Positions 16,316 to 24,967 of a stretch of 37,974 nt of DNA are shown here, piece after piece (positions within the stretch are counted from its first letter, which is position 1; each line of letters begins with the position of its first letter). Origin of the DNA: an uncultured Erysipelotrichaceae bacterium. Its GTDB lineage: Bacteria; Bacillota_I; Bacilli_A; Erysipelotrichales; Erysipelotrichaceae. The notes under the pieces are model-generated. The model had not been told where the DNA came from and searched no databases. It saw only the letters and a program-made list of their open reading frames with translations. The stretch spans positions 1 through 37,974 of the forward strand of contig CADBLN010000184.1 in assembly GCA_902795525.1 (NCBI GenBank). The letters run 5' to 3'. Made by a program: the position numbers and the translations under genes.

Positions 16316-16675
16316 AACTACAATTATATATTTTGGCTAATTATCAAATTGATGTGTCGAGATATAATTATTTAATCAATTTAAGGCTTATTTTACCGAA
16401 ACTTACAACATATTTTAAAGCCAGGTCAGTAATTATGAAATATTTACTGATAAATAGGTAAGTCGATTTACTTGAATAAAAACATTTTAAAGAGACTATC
16501 GTGGAGCTAACGATAGGAGCTACACGAAATACACTAACTCAAACACTAGAGAAAGATAGCATAACCAAACTAAACAATCTCTGGACAAAACAAGCAAACT
16601 CGATTTACAAAAATTAAATCCTAAAAACTTATATTGTGGAGATGGTGCTAACCACTACACAAGAAAGGAGAAAAA
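16316..16675. other. Non-coding region with direct and inverted repeats (oriT candidate)
   Basis: This 360-bp gap has no gene. It contains TCAGTAA (16426-16432)/TTACTGA (16444-16450), a perfect 7-bp stem CTATCGT (16496-16502)/ACGATAG (16510-16516), and a direct repeat GGAGCTA at 16503 and 16516, plus AATTGAT/ATCAATT arms near 16350-16380. Such a mix of inverted and direct repeats between transfer operons and just ahead of a DNA-binding-type protein is what an origin of transfer often looks like. No known nic sequence was recognised. Confidence 0.35.
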
Positions 16676-18523
16676 ATGAACACAAAAAAGCAATATAAGA
16701 AAATCAATCCAAATACAGATTTATGGAAACTTGCAACGTTCTTATATTTCAAAGGTAGTGCATATAAGCAAGATATGATTGCCTATGCCACCAAACTTTC
16801 TAACGGGGTGCAGCCAAACGCTTCAGGACTGTTGAAAGAACTGAAGAAAAGAGAGATAGTTTTTGAAAAACAAATTACCATTGGATACCGTTCCAAGAAA
16901 CGTACAACGACAGTGTACTTTCTGACAGAACAAGGCACCATATTTTTGAATAGTTACTTCAGTGATAAAACTGACATAAATACTTTCAAAAAAATAGTTG
17001 AACAGTTCAACACAAAAAAGCATGACACATTATTGTCGCTTTACAACCAAAATCATATCAAGACAATGTTTAACTGCGTTGGTATCCAAACCGATGTGAT
17101 GACAAAACCATCAATTAAGCAGTTATGGTGTTACCTCAATAACGTATCTTACATCCCTAATGAAAGTTATGAATATCCAACACTATCGAATGATCGGATG
17201 CAACAAATGCTTCATACAGGCATCTACTATGACAAAGAAGAGTTCAGAGAACTCTACACAAGTGAACTTAAAAAAGGGGAAGTGCTGCGTTCAATCTTTA
17301 GAGGAATTTACATCTCAGATACACAATGCTTTGTAATTTACTCAAATGGTAAAGGAAATGGCAATATGATTTATCTGCCATCCGAAACCGAGGAACATTT
17401 ATTAACCACAACTTTAATTCAAAATAAGTTCGCAAGCATTAATAACATCTCAGCCCTCACAATGAGCGACACTAACTACTTCATCTATGGAACACTTACT
17501 GGTCGCAGATACGGCATCAATAAATCAAACTTAGATGAAGACATCTTACAGGCCAAACGCAACATAGAAAAAGAAGAGTTGCTTGAGAAATGTAAGAAGA
17601 ACAATTGGGACGTAGAAGAAAGGCTTGCCAAGTTGCATGACAAATGGGAGAAGTCAGACACCTGGCAAAAAAGAAAAAAGACAGGCAAAAATATAATCTT
17701 TGGGATAGACGCTCAAATCAATAACATAGACATAGATGGTAATTATAAAAACCTCTACTGTATTACTTTTAACAAAACAGGAATCAGAAGTCTTCAATAC
17801 CTTGTATCTAACAACGCAGACGCACATTACAATAACATAACCAACATTGCGTCCCGTGCAGGGAACATTGAAATTAACCAACAGGGTGATAGCTTCTATC
17901 CTCTAAATTACTTTGATAGGTCCATGTGGATTCCGTGTATATATCTGCCATATTTTGAACTACATACACTAGAAAGAATAAAAGAAGATGACTTCACACC
18001 AGTAATTATCACTAATCCAGAAATGACAACAATCATCCAACATTGTACTCGTAAACATCATATCTTCATTGACGAAAACAAATTGGAAAAGCAAAGTCAA
18101 AAGGAAGCATTGATAATAGATAAAAATGGTTATAACAAAGGCAAGAAAATCATAGATAAATATTTAAAACTTCAATCGCTAACCATAAGCGAACAACAAT
18201 ACAGGCAGTTACCAAGCAAATTTGAAATGAAATATAACGAATTCTACAATGCAGTCGCAACTGGCGAAATTAAACCAGAACAAATAACGCCATTGTTGGA
18301 AACAAGTGAATATGATTTAAGAAACTACGGTAAACGCAGAAGTTCAAAAAAGAACAAAACAATTGCGGTAAACTCTAAAATCTATTCAGCATTGAAACAT
18401 TATGCAGATAAAAACGACACTACTATATTAGAAGCTGCCAGCAATCTGCTGAACGATCTATTGGATTCTAATAAGGCAACTGACACTGCACAAGCAATTT
18501 ACAATTATAAGGAGGAATTCTAA
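16676..18523 (+). CDS. Large DNA-binding-type protein, relaxosome or relaxase candidate
   Basis: A 615-residue soluble protein. The N-terminal 85 residues form a winged helix (LWKLATFLYFKG, NASGLLKELKKREIV, TVYFLTEQGTIFL), as in replication-relaxation (Replic_Relax) type proteins. The C-terminal 60 residues (TIAVNSKIYSALKHYADKND, then EAASNLLNDLL) resemble a ribbon-helix-helix. The middle, about 130-500, is unassigned; I see no HxH metal triad of HUH relaxases. It starts after GAAAGGAG next to the repeat-rich non-coding stretch, and no other relaxase candidate is in the window. A sequence-specific oriT-binding protein is the modest reading, an unrecognised relaxase the bold one. Confidence 0.5.
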   Translation: MNTKKQYKKINPNTDLWKLATFLYFKGSAYKQDMIAYATKLSNGVQPNASGLLKELKKREIVFEKQITIGYRSKKRTTTVYFLTEQGTIFLNSYFSDKTDINTFKKIVEQFNTKKHDTLLSLYNQNHIKTMFNCVGIQTDVMTKPSIKQLWCYLNNVSYIPNESYEYPTLSNDRMQQMLHTGIYYDKEEFRELYTSELKKGEVLRSIFRGIYISDTQCFVIYSNGKGNGNMIYLPSETEEHLLTTTLIQNKFASINNISALTMSDTNYFIYGTLTGRRYGINKSNLDEDILQAKRNIEKEELLEKCKKNNWDVEERLAKLHDKWEKSDTWQKRKKTGKNIIFGIDAQINNIDIDGNYKNLYCITFNKTGIRSLQYLVSNNADAHYNNITNIASRAGNIEINQQGDSFYPLNYFDRSMWIPCIYLPYFELHTLERIKEDDFTPVIITNPEMTTIIQHCTRKHHIFIDENKLEKQSQKEALIIDKNGYNKGKKIIDKYLKLQSLTISEQQYRQLPSKFEMKYNEFYNAVATGEIKPEQITPLLETSEYDLRNYGKRRSSKKNKTIAVNSKIYSALKHYADKNDTTILEAASNLLNDLLDSNKATDTAQAIYNYKEEF

Positions 18524-18524
18524 G

Positions 18525-19559
18525 ATGCCACGAAAACTTATAGCAGGAGAAACCATCATTGGACAAACTAATATCACAGATGAAAATGGTGTGCTATGTA
18601 AACATGAAGGGGGTTATGACTTCGACATAGTATATGGTAATGTCCTTGTACCTTTTATTAATGGACAAGTAATGCACCTGCCACCTGATTTCTACCAAAC
18701 AAAACTGTATGACTTCTTAAACAGTGAAGAGGGCCAAGAATATGAAATGCCTGATGAAGAAGAAATTACAAACGCTTCACTGGAAATGTTAAGAAGAGAA
18801 CAAGCTTTTAAAGCTGATTTACGCAGAAGTCCAGATCCTGCTCAGGATACAAAAGACGAGAAACTTACAGAGACAGTGCAAGATACTCACGAAGAACCAC
18901 TCCTGTCCAAAAAAGTGGAAAATAAATTTCCAGAAAAATCAAAAGATTCCGCTCCATCAAAGGAAATTACAACACAGTTGCAAGATACCAACAATCATGT
19001 AACTACCCAAGAAAATAAAAAAGAGCTGTTAGATGAAAAACCAAAAGAAAATAAACCTGAAGCTAAACAGGAGAAACCAAAGGAATTAAAAAAAGATGAT
19101 TCATCTAGTGAAGGCAAGAAAGTTGCAGAAACATTGCAAGATACACCTCCTCAAATACAGGCAGCAAGTGTTCCAACAGCTTTCACTTCAGATCAGGTTT
19201 ATAAGTTTATTCAGGCAGATAGATTGAATGAGCAAATCAATGAATTGAATATTGATAATAATGAATTAAAAGTTCAAATTCATAAAGGCAAAATCTCTCG
19301 TAGAATAATAACCTTCATCCTACTGCTATCACTGGCAGTTAATGGATTTGTTATATACAGATATTTACAAACATACTCTCAAGGTGTTAATTACGCAGAA
19401 ATGAATATCAACGGCATTAAATATCAAGTCCCAGTAGCTAATGTAGAAGTAGCTGAAGGACAAAAGAAAATTATGATATACGGCTTCACCGTAACAAATG
19501 AAAATGGCACAGTTAAAAATGTCGCAATTCCATTAGGTGAATTCGATTTAGACAACTAG
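18525..19559 (+). CDS. Single-span membrane protein with acidic QDT-repeat region
   Basis: A 344-residue protein. Residues 1-75 form a small folded domain (GGYDFDIVYGNVLVPFINGQ). Residues 85-215 are a charged, disordered linker in which QDT returns four times (AQDTKD, VQDTHE, LQDTNN, LQDTPP). A short coiled coil (about 228-252) leads to one transmembrane helix (about 262-280, RIITFILLLSLAVNGFVIY) and an outer domain of about 60 residues. The topology, large inside part, one span and small outside part, is like a scaffold or VirB8-type component but without detectable homology. It starts one base after the preceding gene behind AAGGAGG. Confidence 0.6.
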   Translation: MPRKLIAGETIIGQTNITDENGVLCKHEGGYDFDIVYGNVLVPFINGQVMHLPPDFYQTKLYDFLNSEEGQEYEMPDEEEITNASLEMLRREQAFKADLRRSPDPAQDTKDEKLTETVQDTHEEPLLSKKVENKFPEKSKDSAPSKEITTQLQDTNNHVTTQENKKELLDEKPKENKPEAKQEKPKELKKDDSSSEGKKVAETLQDTPPQIQAASVPTAFTSDQVYKFIQADRLNEQINELNIDNNELKVQIHKGKISRRIITFILLLSLAVNGFVIYRYLQTYSQGVNYAEMNINGIKYQVPVANVEVAEGQKKIMIYGFTVTNENGTVKNVAIPLGEFDLDN

Positions 19560-19588
19560 TTCTTTGAAATAAGAGAAAACCGTAAAAC

Positions 19589-19617
19589 TTGAAACAAATA
19601 CACCAATGTCCTATAAT
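19589..19617 (+). promoter_or_regulatory. Promoter of the adhesin operon
   Basis: TTGAAA (19589-19594), exact 17-base spacer, TATAAT (19612-19617): near-consensus. Start expected near 19624. Confidence 0.85.
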
Positions 19618-19630
19618 GGACTTGTCGCAA

Positions 19631-19704
19631 GGGAAATTGCAACATTTCCTTTCTGACTTTTGTACTTAGGAAAAAGGTGTGTTTGTGAAAAAACCACCTT
19701 TTTT
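19631..19704 (+). terminator. Attenuator-like leader of the adhesin operon
   Basis: Three mutually exclusive stems are visible: GGGAAAT (19631-)/ATTTCC (to 19649); TTTCCT (19645-19650)/AGGAAA (19668-19673); and the terminator AAAAAGGTG (19671-19679)/CACCTTTTTT (19695-19704). The middle pairing blocks the terminator, the first releases it. The ribosome site and gene lie 45 bases further on. Confidence 0.65.
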
Positions 19705-19748
19705 CTTATATAAGAGTAAGAATATTAAGGTAGAATAAGGGAGGATTA

Positions 19749-20438
19749 ATGAAAGTTAAATTATTATTAACCATTTCGTTACTGTTAGTATTCACCTTTG
19801 GATGTCAGAATAAGGAAGTTGAAATTAAATACAAATCACCTAGAATATTTTGTACCGATATCGAATACTATTCTAACGAAAATCCAAACATTATGAACTA
19901 CTGCACACTGGAACCTGCCAACGCCGTACTGATTTTGGACGGTAAGCTTACAACAGATGTTGGCGAACACACAGTTGGATACACAATCTCTGATGGAGAG
20001 CATAACAACTTTACAGTAGGAACGCTTTCTTACAAGGTAATTAAATACATACCACCTTGTCCAGAAAATGCAACCTACAATGAAGAAACTGAAAAGTGCG
20101 AATGTAACAGTGGTTATGTAAGTATCCATAACGTATGCGAACTTAAAGTTACATGCGGTGCGGGGTATCAATATAACGCTTCCACAAATACGTGTGATTT
20201 AATTCCTAAATCTAACACAGGAACATCCACAAATAATGGAGGCAACACAGGAAACACAAATACAGGAGGCAATAGTAACAAATCTCACGGAACAAAGGAT
20301 TTTATGTTCACAGATGGTTACAACATTGATTCTGCATATAACGCCTGTGTATTGCAAGGCTCTCAATATGGCAGCTATTCTTGCACACCTTTGCGAGATA
20401 GTGAAGGCTTCTATATTGGGTATAGATTGCAATGGTAA
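19749..20438 (+). CDS. Cys-rich surface lipoprotein with EGF-like modules
   Basis: A 229-residue lipoprotein: the signal sequence ends in FTFGC. Residues 30-100 contain a Cys pair and strands that look Ig-like (TDVGEHTVGYTISDGEHN). Residues about 100-155 hold two small Cys-rich modules (CPENATYNEETEKCECNSGY and CGAGYQYNASTNTC) with the spacing of EGF-like folds. A Gly/Asn/Thr linker (NGGNTGNTNTGG) leads to a C-terminal domain with one Cys pair. It should sit on the outer membrane face and may need the thioredoxin-like lipoprotein of this plasmid for folding. It shares the attenuated leader with the adhesin gene 22 bp downstream. Function unknown; cell contact is a guess. Confidence 0.65.
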   Translation: MKVKLLLTISLLLVFTFGCQNKEVEIKYKSPRIFCTDIEYYSNENPNIMNYCTLEPANAVLILDGKLTTDVGEHTVGYTISDGEHNNFTVGTLSYKVIKYIPPCPENATYNEETEKCECNSGYVSIHNVCELKVTCGAGYQYNASTNTCDLIPKSNTGTSTNNGGNTGNTNTGGNSNKSHGTKDFMFTDGYNIDSAYNACVLQGSQYGSYSCTPLRDSEGFYIGYRLQW

Positions 20439-20460
20439 ATGGTCAGAGAGGAGAAAAGAA

Positions 20461-23394
20461 ATGACGAAAAAACTAATGAAGCTTGTGTTGGCATTGTTAC
20501 TTGCAATGAGTCTTATTCCAACACAACTTGCAAACATCTACACTGTTTCTGCTGATGAAGGCAGTTCAATGACTTTCACAGTAGAAACAGAAGCATTGGA
20601 TCCAGTGTGTGCAATTGCTGGAACCGATTACTACAGTATTGAAGGTGGCGAATTTACCGTTTTCAATAGCAAAAATGTAGAAATAGCTAAATTCTATATC
20701 GATGCGGATGGTAAAGGCCACGCCAACTCACCGACTGGCAGTGTGACTTTAGGTAATTTGCCTAACGATACATATACAGTTAAACAAACTAAATCATTTA
20801 ACGGTTATGAAAATATAGCTGACCAAAAAGTGACATTAGAAACTGTTGGTGCATTACCTTCATCAACAATGAGAATTAACACTGTATCTGATTTGTATGG
20901 ATATGCTAATACAAGTGGTCCAGGTCAGGCGGCAAGTGTATTCTGGAAATCAGACACTTTTGACAATTTTGTTTGCGGAAATCCAGGAAATCCTGCTCCT
21001 GCTGCAATAGCAACTGACAAAGGTACTGGATGGCATACATTAAATGGTGCTAACTATACTTTAGTTACTAACCAATTAATTAGAAAAGTCATGTACTATG
21101 GTTATCATGGCCCGAAACAATGGAGTGGTTTTGCGAACTTAACCAAGAATGTATGGTCAGGTTCAATATATGACGCTAATACTTATGCTAACCCTGGTGT
21201 ATCATCAGCTGATGTTAACGCATATTACTTAACTCACCACGCATTAGGCCAAGCTACAGGCAGACAATCTGGAAATTTCTCTGGTAGAGATACTTATGGT
21301 TATGCTGGTTTCTGGAGTTATGTTAATTCAGCAGCAAATGCACCTGATTCATTTAAGGTTTACAAAATCAGTTATAGCGGTAACGTACAAGATATGTATG
21401 CTTCAATTGATGTGCCTCAAGTTCCACAACATAAGGACTTAGTAGTAAAAACTAAAGCAGCATTTGACCCTATTTCTGTTGTGCTAACAAAGAGAAACAA
21501 GATTGATGAGAAGATTGCTGGTGCTCAGTTCACCATGAAGTATTACAACCAAGATGTTGCTAGTGTAGAAGATGCAGCTACATTAACTCCAACAGCTACT
21601 TGGGTGTTCGAAACAGATAGCGACGGATGGATGCTATACGATCCAACTTATAAAATCAGTGGAGACGAATTATTCTATAGCACAGCACAAGATGCGTACA
21701 TCTTATTACCAGGAACTTACACAGTAGAAGAAACTTTAGTACCTACAAATTATGTAAAAGCTGATACATTTATGATTAAAGTATCTAATGACCCAAATGT
21801 TGAACCTGTTTATTACAATGAAACAGGAACACGGTCAATCCCCCAAGATGCAACTGAAGGGTATATGTTAGAAGAACTATACGAAGGTCATTTAAGACTT
21901 AGAAAAACAACTGCTGATGCAACTTGGAACGCAGAACATCCTTTAGCTGGAACAGTTTATGAACTTTATGAAGATCAAGAATGCACTAAACGTGCAAAAG
22001 CAATTGATAGTACAGATGTAACTTTCACTATCGGAGCTGACGATTTATCTAATTCAGTCAAGTTAATCCCAGGTGATTACTGGTTGAAAGAAACAGTAGC
22101 TGCCAAAGGATATGAACTAGCAACTTCACCAATTAAGGTTACAGTTACTGATGGTAAAGTGTTAGAACAACAACAATTAGATGTTCAGACATTTGAAACA
22201 TCTGATGAACCAGCTTATCCAACTTTGAAGACAAAAGCTTTGGATAAAGAAGATGGCGATAACATTATCTTAAATGCACCAAATCAAACTGTAGTTGATA
22301 CAATTACATTCACTAACTTAGAGCCTAACGTACAACACACAGGTAAGATTACCGCACGCAATCAAGCAACAGGTGAAGAGTTATTAGATGCTCAAGGAAA
22401 TGTAATTTCAAAGGAATTCACATTCACACCAAATGATAAAAATGGTGAAACAACAGTAGAGATTACTTTTGACGGTTCATTATTCCCAAATAGTAAGATT
22501 AACTTCAAAGAAGAAATCTTCCTAAATGGTAAATCTGTAATTACAGAAGATGATTTATCAAATACAGATCAGACAGTTACTGTGTTAGATATGCAGACTA
22601 CAGCTAGTATTGTTGCTATCGGTGAAAAGACAGACAACACTTTTGAAATTACTGACATTGTTGAATATAAAGGATTAACTCCTAATAAAGAATACACTTT
22701 AGAAGGTAAATTGATGGGTGTTGACGAGAATGGAAACGAAACTCCATTACTTGACGCTCAAGGACAACCAATAGTTATCACAAAAACACTTACTCCTACT
22801 GCTGCAGATGGCCAAACAACCATGACTTTCGTAATTGAAGGATACAAAGTAGAGAATAAGAAATGCGTTGTATTTGAAACACTATATGACGGTTCTAATA
22901 AAGTCGCAATTCACGCAGATATTAACGACAATAACCAAACAGTAGAAATCCCTGGATTAAACTTCTGGGTATCTGTTGTAAAACGTGATGCCATGGATCA
23001 CACTAAGCTATTGAAAAATTGTGAAATAACAATATTCAATCAAGATGGAACAATCGCAAAAGATGTTAATGGTAATGACGCAGTAGGCATCACTGATGGT
23101 GAAGGAAACATTGTATTTGAAATGTTCTGGGCTGAAAATGGCTATTACGCAGTTGAAACTAAAGCTCCATTAGGTTATCGAATTAACTCTAATAAGCACC
23201 AGGTTGAGCTTCACGACACTTACGACTATGCACAAGACAATCCTATTGTCATTTACGTCAATGACGAGGCTGCTCCTGCAGTTAAGACTGGTGATAATTC
23301 ACAACTATTGATGTACTTATCATTACTAGCTATGGCTAATATCGGTTTTATTGCCGTAGTGGTATTTGAAAAAAAGAGATTAAATTATAACTAA
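20461..23394 (+). CDS. Large wall-anchored adhesin with thioester-type and VaFE ester-bond domains
   Basis: A 977-residue secreted protein. ATG 20461 (after GAGAGGAG) opens a clear signal peptide (LVLALLLAMSLIPTQLA); an in-frame extension upstream lies over the lipoprotein gene. Order: SpaA-like domain (37-130); a region resembling thioester adhesin domains with Cys in FVCGNPG (about 171) and VMYYGYHGP; SpaA-like domains (about 337-457, 477-577, 833-937); two VaFE repeats (about 590-710 and 710-830), the second with CVVFETLYD and HADINDNNQTV, which form an intramolecular ester bond. The C-terminus has AVKTGDNS, a hydrophobic span and EKKR, a sortase signal lacking the usual Pro. It probably promotes mating contact or host attachment. 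The thioester Gln is not certain. Confidence 0.85.
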   Translation: MTKKLMKLVLALLLAMSLIPTQLANIYTVSADEGSSMTFTVETEALDPVCAIAGTDYYSIEGGEFTVFNSKNVEIAKFYIDADGKGHANSPTGSVTLGNLPNDTYTVKQTKSFNGYENIADQKVTLETVGALPSSTMRINTVSDLYGYANTSGPGQAASVFWKSDTFDNFVCGNPGNPAPAAIATDKGTGWHTLNGANYTLVTNQLIRKVMYYGYHGPKQWSGFANLTKNVWSGSIYDANTYANPGVSSADVNAYYLTHHALGQATGRQSGNFSGRDTYGYAGFWSYVNSAANAPDSFKVYKISYSGNVQDMYASIDVPQVPQHKDLVVKTKAAFDPISVVLTKRNKIDEKIAGAQFTMKYYNQDVASVEDAATLTPTATWVFETDSDGWMLYDPTYKISGDELFYSTAQDAYILLPGTYTVEETLVPTNYVKADTFMIKVSNDPNVEPVYYNETGTRSIPQDATEGYMLEELYEGHLRLRKTTADATWNAEHPLAGTVYELYEDQECTKRAKAIDSTDVTFTIGADDLSNSVKLIPGDYWLKETVAAKGYELATSPIKVTVTDGKVLEQQQLDVQTFETSDEPAYPTLKTKALDKEDGDNIILNAPNQTVVDTITFTNLEPNVQHTGKITARNQATGEELLDAQGNVISKEFTFTPNDKNGETTVEITFDGSLFPNSKINFKEEIFLNGKSVITEDDLSNTDQTVTVLDMQTTASIVAIGEKTDNTFEITDIVEYKGLTPNKEYTLEGKLMGVDENGNETPLLDAQGQPIVITKTLTPTAADGQTTMTFVIEGYKVENKKCVVFETLYDGSNKVAIHADINDNNQTVEIPGLNFWVSVVKRDAMDHTKLLKNCEITIFNQDGTIAKDVNGNDAVGITDGEGNIVFEMFWAENGYYAVETKAPLGYRINSNKHQVELHDTYDYAQDNPIVIYVNDEAAPAVKTGDNSQLLMYLSLLAMANIGFIAVVVFEKKRLNYN

Positions 23395-23406
23395 AAATAA
23401 TGGTTC

Positions 23407-23434
23407 AGGAGTCTGAAATATGGCTCCTCTTTCC
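23407..23434 (+). terminator. Probable terminator of the adhesin operon
   Basis: AGGAGTC (23407-23413) pairs with GGCTCCT (23422-23428), one G-T pair, followed by the mixed tail CTTTCCATTTTC. The T tract is modest. Confidence 0.5.
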
Positions 23435-23449
23435 ATTTTCAACACGTAT

Positions 23450-23468
23450 CTTACACCCAGAGTGTAAG
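23450..23468. repeat. Inverted repeat upstream of a transfer promoter (operator candidate)
   Basis: CTTACAC (23450-23456) and GTGTAAG (23462-23468) are perfect inverse copies around CCAGA, ending 24 bases before the -35 at 23493. It has no T run. Confidence 0.5.
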
Positions 23469-23492
23469 TTCGTAAATTTCTTCGTTTTTCGC

Positions 23493-23520
23493 TTGATTCA
23501 CCTTTTTTCTCTTGTATAAT
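23493..23520 (+). promoter_or_regulatory. Promoter of the second transfer operon
   Basis: TTGATT (23493-23498), 16-base spacer, TATAAT (23515-23520). Start near 23527. Confidence 0.75.
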
Positions 23521-23528
23521 GTGTTTGT

Positions 23529-23595
23529 AGATGTATTGTACATCTCTCTAAATTTCATGTACAAGGGAAAGGCGGGATTACTATCGCCTTTTTCC
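23529..23595 (+). terminator. Leader with alternative hairpins and a terminator-like stem
   Basis: AGATGTA (23529-23535)/TACATCT (23539-23545) competes with TTGTACAT (23536-23543)/ATGTACAA (23557-23564). Next, AAAGGCG (23568-23574) pairs with CGCCTTT (23585-23591), extended by GG/CC, then TTCCTTATTTT. A frame from ATG 23557 (MYKGKAGLLSPFSLF) runs through the stem and stops inside the next ribosome site, but lacks its own. Confidence 0.55.
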
Positions 23596-23616
23596 TTATT
23601 TTAGGAGGTATATCTT

Positions 23617-23727
23617 ATGAAACTTGTTGGGAAAACGTATTATGTAGTAAAGAGAATTGCTCGCTATGTTTGTGTTTCTCTAATTTATCGAACAGTTCGG
23701 AAAGTCGTAAATTTGATATTTAATTAA
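23617..23727 (+). CDS. Tiny basic protein (36 aa) at the head of the transfer operon
   Basis: ATG 23617 follows AGGAGG by nine bases. The 36 residues (MKLVGKTYYVVKRIARYVCV, then SLIYRTVRKVVNLIFN) carry nine Lys/Arg and no acidic residue, with an amphipathic pattern of aromatic and branched residues. It resembles a cationic membrane-active or RNA-binding peptide. It is the first gene after an attenuated leader and lies 47 bp before the GHYE-repeat protein. The ribosome site and clean start argue that it is translated. Alternatives are a leader peptide that regulates the downstream gene, or a small membrane partner of the secretion system. Confidence 0.55.
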   Translation: MKLVGKTYYVVKRIARYVCVSLIYRTVRKVVNLIFN

Positions 23728-23774
23728 AAAGCTGAAAAAAATAAAGCTAAATTTAATATATGGAGGTTAAGTAC

Positions 23775-24953
23775 ATGTCAAAAAAGAAAAAAGTTGCGAA
23801 AAATATGAAAGATTCGTCTTTCAACCTTGATCCAGTAGTGGATGAGAATGTTAGCGTAAATGAGGATGTTTCACCTATGGTGGATGATGCTGTTGAAGAT
23901 GCAGTAAAGGAATCGGTTGAACTATCTGAAGAGCCTAAAAAGAAGAAAAAATACATATTATGGCTACTTTTAGCTGTGTTAATTTGTATTGGTGGATTCT
24001 TTGGATACAAGTATTGGCTAGCTAATAGACCAATTCAACCAACTACCACACTAAAAGAAAAAGAAATAACTATCACAGCAGGCGATACATATAATCCTGA
24101 ATCTAATATCAAAGTAGGTGAGGGGGATACTTACCAGATTACTACAGATTTGAATACTACTAAAGCAGGTGAATATAAGGTTACTATCCAAGTCTTCTCT
24201 CCAACAGGGGTATCTAAAGAACTTACATATAAGGTGCTAGTTAACGTGCCTAAATCTTCTTCAGGATGTGAATTGGTATATGTCAAAGATAAAGACGCAT
24301 GGGAAGAACAAGTTTGGAAAATTGATAAGCCAGGTCAACCAGCACAGTATAAACAAGAATGGGTGGTAGATGTTCCAGGACATTATGAAAAGAAAAAAGT
24401 AATTGATGTACCCTATCAAAAGGAACAAGGACACTACGAAACAATTATAATTACACCCGCTGTTGAAGAAGTTGGCCATTGGGAAACCATACACCACCCC
24501 GCTCAAACACACCAAGTCGAAATAAGAGAAGATGTATTGTATGTAGTATTTTGCACCCCTGGAGATGCAGAGACAATCACTGTTAAAAGAAGCTTGATAG
24601 GAAATTTGGCAGAATATTGCAAACAACTATTTTTACAACAAGGTTGGGATTGTGCCAGATGGTACACAAAGTGGGTGAACGAAGTTGTAGGATATGAAAC
24701 CGTAGTAGATCAAGAAGCGTGGGATGAACAAAAATGGGTGGTAGATGTGGCTGGAAAACCAGCAGTTACAGAACAAAAATATGTAAAAGATAAAGATGAA
24801 GTTCAGGAGGTATCTCACTACGAAGACGTGTGGGTTGAGGATAAAGGCCATTACGAACAAAAGTTGGTTAAAGAGGCAATACCAGAACAGGGACATTACG
24901 AAACCGTAACTCACCCTGAGGTTGGTCATTACGAAGAAAGAAAAGGTTGTTAG
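23775..24953 (+). CDS. Membrane-anchored surface protein with GHYE repeats
   Basis: A 392-residue protein; ATG 23775 is preferred because GGAGG lies eight bases upstream. The inside part (1-58) is acidic and ends in five Lys; one transmembrane helix spans about 60-80. Outside, an Ig-like domain (about 92-158, ITITAGDTYNP to YKVLVNV) is followed by a repeat region with seven motifs of the form G-H-Y/W-E (GHYE five times, GHWE and SHYE once each), separated by 8-60 residues, plus paired W-D-E-Q-x-W units (EAWDEQKWVV). Cys occurs in a few places and at the last residue. His/Tyr/Glu repeats could bind metal or polysaccharide; no function is known to me. Confidence 0.65.
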   Translation: MSKKKKVAKNMKDSSFNLDPVVDENVSVNEDVSPMVDDAVEDAVKESVELSEEPKKKKKYILWLLLAVLICIGGFFGYKYWLANRPIQPTTTLKEKEITITAGDTYNPESNIKVGEGDTYQITTDLNTTKAGEYKVTIQVFSPTGVSKELTYKVLVNVPKSSSGCELVYVKDKDAWEEQVWKIDKPGQPAQYKQEWVVDVPGHYEKKKVIDVPYQKEQGHYETIIITPAVEEVGHWETIHHPAQTHQVEIREDVLYVVFCTPGDAETITVKRSLIGNLAEYCKQLFLQQGWDCARWYTKWVNEVVGYETVVDQEAWDEQKWVVDVAGKPAVTEQKYVKDKDEVQEVSHYEDVWVEDKGHYEQKLVKEAIPEQGHYETVTHPEVGHYEERKGC

Positions 24954-24967
24954 AAAGGAGTAATATT

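Noticed and set aside
20236..20460. Longer adhesin start upstream at 20236
   Set aside because: It would lie over the Cys-rich lipoprotein gene and bury the signal peptide; ATG 20461 has a ribosome site and a clean signal sequence.
24261..24929. Two minus-strand frames rich in aromatic residues opposite the GHYE protein
   Set aside because: They mirror the repeat codons of the plus-strand gene, whose start, membrane helix and repeats are convincing.
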